Of a stretch of 13,763 nucleotides of DNA, positions 1 through 9,000 are shown piece by piece. The stretch covers positions 3,476-17,238 of the forward strand of contig JAGQMP010000007.1 of NCBI GenBank assembly GCA_020428585.1, in the 5' to 3' direction. Position 1 is the stretch's first letter, and every line of letters begins with the position of its first letter. The position numbers and the translations under genes were made by a program. The notes below the pieces were generated by a model. The model searched no databases. It was given only the letters and a program-made list of their open reading frames with translations, and had not been told where the DNA came from. Source of the DNA: Patescibacteria group bacterium. GTDB lineage: Bacteria; Patescibacteriota; Minisyncoccia; Phycocordibacterales; UBA1006.

Positions 1-2690
<2,690 letters not shown>

Positions 2691-2694
<4 letters not shown>

Positions 2695-2714
2695 GGCGAG
2701 ACGCCTTGGGTTTT
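2691..2714 (+). terminator. Possible weak terminator or attenuator at the end of rpoC
   Basis: CTAGGGCG (2691-2698) can pair with CGCCTTGG (2702-2709) over 8 bp with two G-U pairs around an AGA loop, followed by GTTTTC. The rpoC stop codon TAG is inside the left arm. The U-run is short, so partial termination before dnaG-rpoD is more likely than a full stop. Confidence 0.45.
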
Positions 2715-2730
2715 CACCCGTAACCAGCCT

Positions 2731-4467
2731 ATGAAAACCACCGACCTCATCAAAGAGAAACTCAACATCCTCGACGTTGTCGGATCCTACGTCACGCTCG
2801 AGCGTGCCGGAAAGACCTACAAGGGTAAATCACCCTTTACGAATGAAAAGACCGCGTCATTCTTCGTGTCTCCGGACAAGGGGTTTTTCTACTGTTTCTC
2901 AAGCGGTAAGGGAGGTGACATCTTTACCTTTATCGAAGAAATCGAACGGGTTGAATTCAAAGATGCGCTCAAGATTTTGGCGGATCGGGCCGGGGTAGAC
3001 CTTGGTACCATTACCCTCGAAGACCAGGGTATTGAAAAGAAACGGTTCGCGATTCTCGACGCAGCGACGCGCTGGTACGAGGTACACCTCAGGAAGAATA
3101 CCGACGTGGTGAACTACCTCCTTGGTCGCGGCCTCTCAAAAGACACCATGGTCGCCTTCAGATTAGGATTTGCACCTGACGCATGGCGAGAAGCTGCAAC
3201 TTATCTGACTACTAAAAAAGGCTACAGCACCGAAGACCTTGCATCCGTTGGTCTTGTGATAGAAAAAGAAGGTAGCGCCGCCTATGACCGTTTTCGATCG
3301 AGGATTATGTTTCCTTTGTTCGATGGACGCGGTCGGGTAGTTGGATTTTCAGGTCGCATCTTTGGCAAGGACGACGAAACTGCAAAATATATCAATAGTC
3401 CCGAAGGACCCCTCTTTGATAAATCAAAGGTCCTCTATGGCTACCACACGGCCAAGGCCGCGATGGGCAAGGCAGGGTTCTGTATTCTTGTTGAAGGCCA
3501 GCTTGATGTCCTCATGGCCCAGCAGGCTGGATACGTGAACACGGTTGCCATTTCAGGAACGGGATTGACCGATGATCACGTCACTATGGTAAAACGGTTT
3601 ACCGATACGATCGTGTTGGCGCTCGATGCCGACAAGGCGGGAATCAAGGCTACCCGTCGCAGCGTCCTCTCTGCCTATCGCGGGGGAATGCAGGTAAAGG
3701 TGGTCCGTATGCCGGACGGTACCGATCCCGCTGATCTCATAAACAAGAGCCGTGAACAATGGGACCTCGCCGTATCTGATGCCAAGGATTACGTCGATTA
3801 TCGGCTCGAATTGTTGGCGGATACCGATGGATTCGACGAGCGCCGAACCGCCATCATTGAAGACGTCTTTCCCTTCATCCTCCATACCAAGAGCGCCATG
3901 GTCCAAGACCGCATCCTCCAAAAGGTAGCCAGGTTCCTCGGGGTATCGGTTGAATCGGTGCGGGATGATTTTGGATCCTTTAACCCGAATCCTGATGATC
4001 TCATCGTGCCGAGGGAACTTGGCGAGGTAAATGACGGCAAAAATAGTTCAGGACTATCCTTGAATCCAAAAGACGAGATTCTCTTTACGCTCTCGTACCT
4101 ACGGGATCGTGGTGAGGATCTCGACCCTGCCTGGCACGACGATCTATCGAAACGCTACACCGAAACCTTTGGTACCAGTATCGATGATGATATGGCCGCT
4201 CTTGATCAAACCTCGACGAACGTGAACCTCTTTGTTCTCGAGAATCGTTACCAAGACACCTCATCCACGCAGTTAATGCGAACCCTCGACCGCAGTCTCA
4301 TTGAAGAATCCATTAACCGCCTCAAAGGTGAATCAAACACCCTCCTTGAATCAATAAGGCAGGCCGAAGCCTCGGGAGACCAGGCTAAGGTCGCAGACCT
4401 CCAAAGCAAACACCAGCAGTTATTATTAGAACAGAACCGATTAAGAGATATCCTCAGCACCACCTAA
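2731..4467 (+). CDS. dnaG: DNA primase DnaG
   Basis: Synthesises RNA primers at the replication fork. The 578-residue product has the N-terminal CHC2-type domain (residues about 1-95), the primase core with a TOPRIM fold, and a shortened C-terminal helical region ending in a predicted coiled coil (about 520-578). TOPRIM residues are clear: VEGQLDV (E255) and ALDADKAG (D299, D301), plus SGTGLT between them. The zinc domain is odd. The usual C-P-F-H...C-F-x-C ligands read S34-P-F-T37...C55-F-S-S58, so only one of four is kept, while the framework (NEKTASFFVSPDKGFFYCF, GKGGD) is intact. The start ATG has no Shine-Dalgarno sequence but gives the normal N-terminus. It ends 5 nt before rpoD, so the two are co-transcribed, as in the classic macromolecular-synthesis operon but without rpsU. 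Confidence 0.97.
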   Translation: MKTTDLIKEKLNILDVVGSYVTLERAGKTYKGKSPFTNEKTASFFVSPDKGFFYCFSSGKGGDIFTFIEEIERVEFKDALKILADRAGVDLGTITLEDQGIEKKRFAILDAATRWYEVHLRKNTDVVNYLLGRGLSKDTMVAFRLGFAPDAWREAATYLTTKKGYSTEDLASVGLVIEKEGSAAYDRFRSRIMFPLFDGRGRVVGFSGRIFGKDDETAKYINSPEGPLFDKSKVLYGYHTAKAAMGKAGFCILVEGQLDVLMAQQAGYVNTVAISGTGLTDDHVTMVKRFTDTIVLALDADKAGIKATRRSVLSAYRGGMQVKVVRMPDGTDPADLINKSREQWDLAVSDAKDYVDYRLELLADTDGFDERRTAIIEDVFPFILHTKSAMVQDRILQKVARFLGVSVESVRDDFGSFNPNPDDLIVPRELGEVNDGKNSSGLSLNPKDEILFTLSYLRDRGEDLDPAWHDDLSKRYTETFGTSIDDDMAALDQTSTNVNLFVLENRYQDTSSTQLMRTLDRSLIEESINRLKGESNTLLESIRQAEASGDQAKVADLQSKHQQLLLEQNRLRDILSTT

Positions 4468-4472
4468 GACCT

Positions 4473-5813
4473 ATGCCAACCAAGAAAACAAGTACTAAAA
4501 AAGCACCGGCAAAAAAGAAAGCTCCAACCAAGAAAAAGACAGTAGCAAAGAAGCCTGTAAAAAAAGCTACGACCAAAAAAGCAGCTTCTTCAAAGAAAGC
4601 ACCGGCGAAAAAGGCACCCTCAAAAAAGCCAACTAAGAAAGCTCCAGGCAAGACCTCAACAAAAAAGAAGTCTACCAAACAGGTGACCGAAAAAACCTAC
4701 CTCGACGAACAGCGCGAGGCCGAGGCACGTGACAAACTTGCCCAGGGTCTGATCGAAAAGGGTAAAAAGCGTCGCTTTCTTACCTATGCCGAAATTTTAA
4801 AGGTCTTTCCTGATATTGAAGATGACGTCATGTTCCTCGATGAATTGTACGCGCGTCTTGCGGATGCCGAGGTGGACGTGGTTGAAGGAGGAACCCAGGC
4901 TGGTGGTGGGGGACTTCTTGATATTACGATGACGGACGATGACCTCCTTGATAAGGATTATTCAACCAAACGTAGTCCCGAAACCAAAGATTCAATCCAA
5001 ATGTATCTACGCGAAATCGGACGCTACCCATTGATCAAGGCAGCGGATGAAATTTCACTCGCGAAACGAATCGAGGCAGGGGACGAAGAAGCGAAAAACA
5101 TCCTCGCCAAGGCGAACCTCCGATTGGTGGTGTCGCTCGCAAAAAAATACGTGGGACGCAGTCCTGATTTGACGCTCCTCGATCTTATCCAAGAAGGAAA
5201 TATCGGATTATTTAAGGCGGTTGAAAAATTCGACTGGAAACGCGGGTTTAAATTCTCGACCTATGCGACCTGGTGGATTAGGCAATCAATCACCCGCGCC
5301 TTGGCTGACCAATCACGTACCATCCGTATTCCAGTACACATGGTAGAAACCATCTCGAAATACAAACAGGTATTCAAACGGATGAGCCAAGACATGGGCC
5401 GCGAACCAACACCCGAAGAAGTCGCCGAAGAAATGGATCTCGATGTCGAGAAAATCCACATGATCGGCAAGATTAACCAGACGACAATGTCGCTCGAAGA
5501 GCCGATTGGTTCAGACGGTGAAGAAAAATCGACCCGTGGTGAATTCATCGCTGACGAATCGATTCCGTCACCTGATCGCGATTCTGCAAAATCGATCTTG
5601 AAAGACCAGCTCGAAGAAATCCTCGATGAACTGACCGACAAGGAACGCACGATTATCGAATTACGCTATGGTTTGACCGACGGCATCTCGCATACCTTGG
5701 AAGAGGTGGGTCGCAAGTTTGACGTGACGCGTGAGCGTATTCGTCAGATTGAGGCGAAGGTGCATGAAAAAATCCGAGTTAATGAGAAAATCAAAAAACT
5801 CCAGGATTATTAA
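4473..5813 (+). CDS. rpoD: Primary sigma factor, sigma-70 family, with H1-like N-terminal tail
   Basis: Housekeeping sigma factor that directs RNA polymerase to -35/-10 promoters. Of its 446 residues, about the first 70 are a low-complexity Lys/Ala/Thr/Ser/Pro tail (PAKKKAPTKKK-type repeats). Residues about 75-150 resemble a divergent region 1.1. Region 1.2 starts at about 173 (DSIQMYLREIG), region 2 at about 214 (ANLRLVVSLAKKYVGR), and region 2.3/2.4 contains FSTYATWWIRQSI with W267-W268. Region 3 follows, and the region 4.2 helix-turn-helix is at about 408-435 (TLEEVGRKFDVTRERIRQIEAK). It ends in KKLQDY, like other primary sigmas. All core regions are present, so it is the vegetative factor and not a group 3/4 sigma. 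It lies 5 nt after dnaG with no promoter of its own visible. The many near-consensus TTGACA/TATAAT elements in the window agree with its intact regions 2.4 and 4.2. Confidence 0.97.
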   Translation: MPTKKTSTKKAPAKKKAPTKKKTVAKKPVKKATTKKAASSKKAPAKKAPSKKPTKKAPGKTSTKKKSTKQVTEKTYLDEQREAEARDKLAQGLIEKGKKRRFLTYAEILKVFPDIEDDVMFLDELYARLADAEVDVVEGGTQAGGGGLLDITMTDDDLLDKDYSTKRSPETKDSIQMYLREIGRYPLIKAADEISLAKRIEAGDEEAKNILAKANLRLVVSLAKKYVGRSPDLTLLDLIQEGNIGLFKAVEKFDWKRGFKFSTYATWWIRQSITRALADQSRTIRIPVHMVETISKYKQVFKRMSQDMGREPTPEEVAEEMDLDVEKIHMIGKINQTTMSLEEPIGSDGEEKSTRGEFIADESIPSPDRDSAKSILKDQLEEILDELTDKERTIIELRYGLTDGISHTLEEVGRKFDVTRERIRQIEAKVHEKIRVNEKIKKLQDY

Positions 5814-5937
5814 TCAAAACAAAAAACGAGCGAATTTCGTCGTTAGTTTTAGAAAATTATTTACTCACCGTCCAGCTTAGGACGCCTTGTAAAAATTTTC
5901 TTCACTGCCTCGAACTTCATCTCGTTTTTTGTTTTGA
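5814..5937. other. Structured intergenic element: 17-bp closing stem plus inner hairpin (possible ncRNA)
   Basis: TCAAAACAAAAAACGAG (5814-5830) is perfectly complementary to 5921-5937. Inside lies a second hairpin: 5852-5858 with 5894-5900 (7 bp), 5860-5864 with 5889-5893 (5 bp), and CGTCC 5869-5873 with GGACG 5880-5884 (5 bp) around the loop AGCTTA. Between the stems there are 21 unpaired nt on the left and 20 on the right. Closing stem, symmetric bubble and terminal hairpin recall 6S RNA, but at 124 nt it is short and no family signature can be confirmed. It could also be a paired terminator region or a remnant of a small mobile repeat; no target-site duplication is visible. Confidence 0.5.
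5825..5850 (+). terminator. Probable rpoD terminator
   Basis: 5825-5829 plus 5831-5833 pair with 5837-5844 (8 bp with one bulged G at 5830 and the loop ATT), followed by the interrupted U-run TTAGTTTT. It sits 11 nt after the rpoD stop. The left arm is shared with the long-range stem 5814-5830/5921-5937, so the two folds exclude each other. Confidence 0.5.
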
Positions 5938-5949
5938 AAATATTGACTA

Positions 5950-5977
5950 TTGACATACATTCTTTTTTATTTATATT
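5950..5977 (+). promoter_or_regulatory. Promoter of the CoaB-like/aldolase fusion gene
   Basis: TTGACA (5950-5955), 16-nt spacer, TATATT (5972-5977). The expected start is near 5984, about 23 nt before the ATG at 6007. The -10 box lies inside the left arm of the 18-bp inverted repeat described next. A second TTGACT occurs 7 nt upstream of the -35 box. Confidence 0.7.
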
Positions 5978-6007
5978 TTAATATTGAACATTAAAATATA
6001 AATAAAA
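5965..6007. promoter_or_regulatory. Perfect 18-bp inverted repeat, candidate operator
   Basis: TTTTATTTATATTTTAAT (5965-5982) is the exact reverse complement of 5990-6007, with a 7-nt centre ATTGAAC. The left arm covers the -10 box and the right arm ends on the A of the ATG. As transcription should start near 5984, only the right arm would be in the mRNA from this promoter, so a DNA-level operator is more likely than an RNA hairpin. The cognate regulator is unknown. The A+T bias raises the chance of palindromes, but 18 perfect pairs are unusual. Confidence 0.6.
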
Positions 6008-7254
6008 TGAAAATACATATCATTGGAGGAGGCACATTTACCCATGTACGTTCTCATTTAGCTCTTGCCGCACCCGCTTTTGGTGAGACGGCGAAACATA
6101 TCAGCGAACTTTTCAACGCCGATAAACGTATCCTCGATAGAGGCTTTGAAGTCTGTCTTCATCTCACGCGTATGGCCGGAGGATCAAAAGATGCACCAGT
6201 AACCAATGAAGACGTTGCGGATTTGGTTAATGAACTTGTCCAAGATTCAGATACCAGGATTATCATCTTTTCTGTGGCTCTTGCTGATTATCAAGGACAT
6301 ATTGATGATGTTCCCTCGGGAAAATATGCTAAACGTTTACAGACCAGAGTTGAACAAGAGGTTCACATGGTTTTGACTCCTACTGACAAGATCATTGGAA
6401 CGATCAGGAAAAATCGGAAAGATATTTTCCTGGTAGGATTTAAAACAACAACAGGTGAAACCTCGGACGTCCAATATCAAAGAGGTTTGAGTTTGTTAAA
6501 ATCAAATTCTTGTAACCTTGTTTTGGCGAACGATACCCAGACCAGAAACAATATGATCATTTCACCCGAAGAATCGAGGTTAATGGAAGATGTTGATAGG
6601 TCTAAGGTCTTAGAAAACTTGGTGGATATTGTACTTCACCGTACTAATTTACATTTTTCTTCGACCAAGATGGTAGACGCCGATCCTATTCCTTGGAATA
6701 GCCATTTGGTCAGTAAAAACTTTCGAGAGGTCGTTGATCATTGTATTGCCAATAAGGCCTACCAAGCATTAAATAACAAAACAGCAGGACATTTCTGTAT
6801 TCGCACTGGTGAAAATGAATTCCTTTCTTCGCAACGAAAAGTTAATCATAATGAAACCAGCAAGAACGGATTAGTGAGGCTAACTGTGAATGAGCAGGGC
6901 GAAATTACCTGTTACGGTAGAAATAAACCATCGGCAGGTGCTACAAGTCAGTGGCAGTTGTTGAAGGATTATCCTGAAGCACAATATATTGTTCATTTTC
7001 ATTGCCCGCTTAAGCAATCAGCTTCGGATAGTATAAACATACAATCTCAGCGAGAGTTTGAATGTGGATCCTTGGAATGCGGAATCAATACCTCAAACGG
7101 TATCAAGAAATTTGGAGATGGTATCTGGGCAGTTATGTTAGATAATCACGGACCTAACATTCTTTGGAATGATAGTGTACGATCAGCAGATGTTATCTCA
7201 TTTATCGAGAGAAACTTCAAGCTAGGTGAAAAAGTCGGAGGAAACGTTTCCTAA
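6007..7254 (+). CDS. CoaB-like domain fused to class II aldolase/adducin domain, function unknown
   Basis: The 415-residue protein has two recognisable halves. Residues about 1-215 resemble the CoaB (phosphopantothenate-cysteine ligase) fold: GGGTFTHVR near the N-terminus, a VALADY segment like the family's AAVADY, then TPTDKIIGTIRKN, LVGFKTTTG (142-150) and LVLANDTQTRNN (A174-N175-D176), which match the CoaB signatures for the nucleotide site and the conserved Asn. Residues about 225-415 resemble class II aldolase/adducin: an AGHFCIRTG opening, GRNKPSAGATSQW, HFHCP (H330, H332, the likely metal ligands) and LDNHGP (H381). CoaB normally joins cysteine to phosphopantothenate with CTP; class II aldolases cleave or epimerise phosphorylated sugars with a metal. 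What the fusion does is unknown, and no CoA genes are nearby. The acid normally found in the PSSE motif is not evident (PSAGATS). The gene has its own promoter and terminator, so it is a single-gene unit. The ATG at 6007 gives the proper start of the Rossmann-like strand, without a Shine-Dalgarno sequence. Confidence 0.75.
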   Translation: MKIHIIGGGTFTHVRSHLALAAPAFGETAKHISELFNADKRILDRGFEVCLHLTRMAGGSKDAPVTNEDVADLVNELVQDSDTRIIIFSVALADYQGHIDDVPSGKYAKRLQTRVEQEVHMVLTPTDKIIGTIRKNRKDIFLVGFKTTTGETSDVQYQRGLSLLKSNSCNLVLANDTQTRNNMIISPEESRLMEDVDRSKVLENLVDIVLHRTNLHFSSTKMVDADPIPWNSHLVSKNFREVVDHCIANKAYQALNNKTAGHFCIRTGENEFLSSQRKVNHNETSKNGLVRLTVNEQGEITCYGRNKPSAGATSQWQLLKDYPEAQYIVHFHCPLKQSASDSINIQSQREFECGSLECGINTSNGIKKFGDGIWAVMLDNHGPNILWNDSVRSADVISFIERNFKLGEKVGGNVS

Positions 7255-7279
7255 GGCAAAAATTTTATTTGAAAAGACG

Positions 7280-7306
7280 ACAGCCCTCTTTGAGAGGGTT
7301 GTTTTT
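7280..7306 (+). terminator. Intrinsic terminator after the fusion gene
   Basis: ACAGCCCTC (7280-7288) pairs with GAGGGTTGT (7294-7302), 9 bp with one G-U pair and the loop TTTGA, followed by a U-run to 7306. It begins 26 nt after the stop codon. Confidence 0.85.
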
Positions 7307-7360
7307 ATTGTAGAGCCACATACTTTTGCCTTGAATTTTCATTTTTTTAAAAAAACTTCT

Positions 7361-7369
7361 TGCTATAAT
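7361..7369 (+). promoter_or_regulatory. Extended -10 promoter, near-leaderless, for the A+T-rich membrane protein gene
   Basis: TGCTATAAT is a TGn-extended consensus -10 box, 9 nt before the ATG at 7379. No good -35 box is found at the right distance. A start of transcription 6-8 nt after the box would leave almost no leader. Confidence 0.65.
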
Positions 7370-7378
7370 AAACTAATC

Positions 7379-8239
7379 ATGGATTCAAAAAAAATTAATG
7401 AGTTATACAAAAAACAAGAGAGTGATCTTAAGGTTACTCCATTTGAAGGTGAAGTAGGTTTTTCGTTAGTTAGAAACTATCCTCTTGAGAGTCTTTATGC
7501 AAAAGATGATAAAAAAGTTTTTATTAAAATAGCTCTACTAGAAGGAGGTTTATTTTACTCTGTTCATATGGTCGAACCAAGTAAGAGGAAAGGCTCTTTT
7601 GAATATAATATCGTTGATGGATATTCATACAAAAAGAAGGTAACAAATTTTGTTTCTGATATTAAGGATAATGAGTTTTCTTTCGATAAAACAAAGAAAA
7701 AAGTTATACACTCAAAAAGCAAAAAAGAATTTAGTTTAAATGAATTCATTGAAATCTTATATAAAAATCATTTATCTGATCGACTCTTTTGGAAGAGGCA
7801 AAAAAATTTTCTAGTTAAATGGATCTTGATATCTATTTTTTGGTTATTAGATAAACATTATAATTACGTCGAGGTTTCTATTAATGAATATAAGTTTAAA
7901 AACGGAGAATTAAAATTTAGTAATGAATCTAAAAAAATAGAACCCTTCTTTAAATATTTTGAAATTTCTAGAAATCTTCTCTTTCTATTGCTTTTATTGG
8001 TTTTCCCAATTTCATATTTCTTTGATGATTATTCATTATCAAATCCACTAGTTGTCTCTTTATTTTTCTTAATTTTACTTCTATCTGAAAAACTTTACCT
8101 ATTCTTTGTTAAACAGTTCGAGAACTTTTTTCTTAAACAAGAAAATACCTTCTCTCAAAAAAAGAAAAATAATCTCATTGAGAAATTACATATATACCAT
8201 CAAAGGAATCAATTTGATTTAAAAATATATGATCTTTAA
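7379..8239 (+). CDS. A+T-rich membrane protein of unknown function
   Basis: I do not recognise this 286-residue protein. About 140 mainly polar, Lys-rich residues come first. A hydrophobic stretch at about 144-157 (FLVKWILISIFWLL) may lie at or in the membrane. Two strong membrane segments follow at about 200-216 (LLFLLLLLVFPISYFF) and 224-243 (PLVVSLFFLILLLSEK), with a Lys/Gln/Phe-rich end. The ATG at 7379 was chosen because an extended -10 box lies 9 nt upstream. The frame is open back to an ATG at 7226, but that start would overlap the preceding gene and span its terminator. Base use is far more A+T-rich than in flanking genes, with AAA, AAT, TTT and ATT codons prevailing. This suggests transfer or weak selection. 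It may be an orphan. Confidence 0.7.
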   Translation: MDSKKINELYKKQESDLKVTPFEGEVGFSLVRNYPLESLYAKDDKKVFIKIALLEGGLFYSVHMVEPSKRKGSFEYNIVDGYSYKKKVTNFVSDIKDNEFSFDKTKKKVIHSKSKKEFSLNEFIEILYKNHLSDRLFWKRQKNFLVKWILISIFWLLDKHYNYVEVSINEYKFKNGELKFSNESKKIEPFFKYFEISRNLLFLLLLLVFPISYFFDDYSLSNPLVVSLFFLILLLSEKLYLFFVKQFENFFLKQENTFSQKKKNNLIEKLHIYHQRNQFDLKIYDL

Positions 8240-8242
8240 TTC

Positions 8243-8251
8243 TGTTATAAT
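8243..8251 (+). promoter_or_regulatory. Extended -10 promoter of the NTF2-like gene
   Basis: TGTTATAAT is a TGn-extended consensus -10 box beginning 4 nt after the preceding stop and ending 9 nt before the ATG at 8261. The spacing matches that of the previous gene and implies a transcript with almost no leader. Confidence 0.6.
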
Positions 8252-8260
8252 AATTTTGTT

Positions 8261-8629
8261 ATGACCACACAAGAAATTGCAAATAGATTAGTAGATATGT
8301 TCAACGCGGGGGAGATGATGAAACCCTACGAGGAATTGTACAGCCAGGATATTGTCAGCATCGAACACGAGGGTAAGGACGAGATGTCACGCTGTACGGG
8401 TATGGCGGAAATTATGAAAAAGGGTGAATGGTGGCACGAGAATTTCGAGGTGCACAGCGCCAGCATGTCGCAACCGGTTGTTGCTGACGATTATTTTTCA
8501 GTATCGATTACGATGGACACTACCCACAAACCATCAGGTAAACGCGAACAAATGACCGAAATCGCAGTCTACAAGGTTGCTGACGGTAAAATTGTCTACG
8601 AAGAATTTTTCTACAGGATGGGGAAATAG
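8261..8629 (+). CDS. SnoaL/NTF2-like small protein
   Basis: A 122-residue protein with the length and pattern of the nuclear transport factor 2/SnoaL-like superfamily, small cone-shaped alpha+beta proteins that often bind or isomerise small molecules. The N-terminal helix MTTQEIANRLVDMFNAGEM is followed by the acidic segment YEELYSQDIVSIEHEG, the GMAEIMKKGEWWHENF helix, and C-terminal strands ending in EIAVYKVADGKIVYEEFFYRMGK, a typical NTF2-family closing motif. Paired acidic and His residues (E35, H36, D86, H89) could line the pocket. No substrate can be inferred. Base composition returns to that of the rpo genes, unlike the gene just upstream. It has its own promoter and ends in TAG. Confidence 0.7.
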   Translation: MTTQEIANRLVDMFNAGEMMKPYEELYSQDIVSIEHEGKDEMSRCTGMAEIMKKGEWWHENFEVHSASMSQPVVADDYFSVSITMDTTHKPSGKREQMTEIAVYKVADGKIVYEEFFYRMGK

Positions 8630-8669
8630 AAAACTCGTCTTAGTGTGTTTTCACACAAGCGTGTCTTAT

Positions 8670-8697
8670 TTGACATATACAATTTATCATTTATACT
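8670..8697 (+). promoter_or_regulatory. Sigma-70 promoter of the winged-helix gene
   Basis: Consensus TTGACA (8670-8675), 16-nt spacer, TATACT (8692-8697). The ATG at 8729 is 31 nt after the -10 box, so this transcript has a leader of about 25 nt, unlike most others in the window. Confidence 0.75.
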
Positions 8698-8728
8698 TGT
8701 GAGAAATCCAACATAAATTGAAGTAAAT

Positions 8729-8965
8729 ATGAAGAATAAGATTTTATCGATCATTCGTGCACTTCCGATTCATGATAATGAAACAGGAATCAGCAAAAGT
8801 GAAGTTTGCTCCACACTTGGTTTGCCGAGTGTGCTTGTATCTGCAGTCTTGAGACGTCTCTTCAAGAAACTTATGGTGGAAGAGATTAACTTAGGTAAGG
8901 CGATTAGTTATCGTCTGTGCAAGTCGGTAGATTATCAAAAGGCAGAATCTATCTTTGCCAGTTAA
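8729..8965 (+). CDS. Small winged helix-turn-helix protein, putative regulator
   Basis: A 78-residue protein with the layout of a single winged-helix domain. The N-terminal helix is KNKILSIIRALP; ISKSEVCSTLGLPSVLVSAVLRRLFKKLMVEE (about 21-52) reads as a helix-turn-helix with recognition helix; INLGKAISYRL forms the wing. It resembles MarR/ArsR/MTA1-like domains without any added effector domain or metal-binding Cys/His set. It may be a DNA-binding regulator; its targets are unknown. It has a strong promoter of its own and ends at a terminator shared with the convergent minus-strand gene. A weak GAAG lies 8 nt before the ATG. Confidence 0.65.
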   Translation: MKNKILSIIRALPIHDNETGISKSEVCSTLGLPSVLVSAVLRRLFKKLMVEEINLGKAISYRLCKSVDYQKAESIFAS

Positions 8966-8972
8966 TATAAAG

Positions 8973-9000
8973 AATCTCATCATAGATGAGGTTTTTTATT
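8973..9000 (+). terminator. Intrinsic terminator between convergent genes
   Basis: AATCTCAT (8973-8980) pairs with ATGAGGTT (8986-8993) with one G-U pair and the loop CATAG, followed by TTTTTTATT. It serves the winged-helix gene and may also act on the minus-strand glycosyltransferase gene, whose stop codon (8996-8998) lies in the U-run; the minus-strand U-run is weaker. Confidence 0.8.

Noticed and set aside
4454..4678. Minus-strand frame rich in Phe and Val opposite the start of rpoD
   Set aside because: It is the complement of the Lys/Ala-rich tail (AAG/AAA read as CTT/TTT), so its hydrophobic look is an artefact.
5814..5937. Interpretation as a miniature transposable element
   Set aside because: The terminal inverted repeats are present, but no target-site duplication flanks them and no second copy is in the window; kept as a structured RNA candidate instead.
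7226..7378. Longer start (ATG at 7226) for the A+T-rich membrane protein
   Set aside because: It would overlap the fusion gene's end and place a good intrinsic terminator and the extended -10 promoter inside the coding region; the ATG at 7379 fits both signals.
8643..8656. Hairpin GTGTG-TTTT-CACAC after the NTF2-like gene
   Set aside because: The stem is only 5 bp and is followed by AAGCG with no U-run, so it is not a credible terminator.
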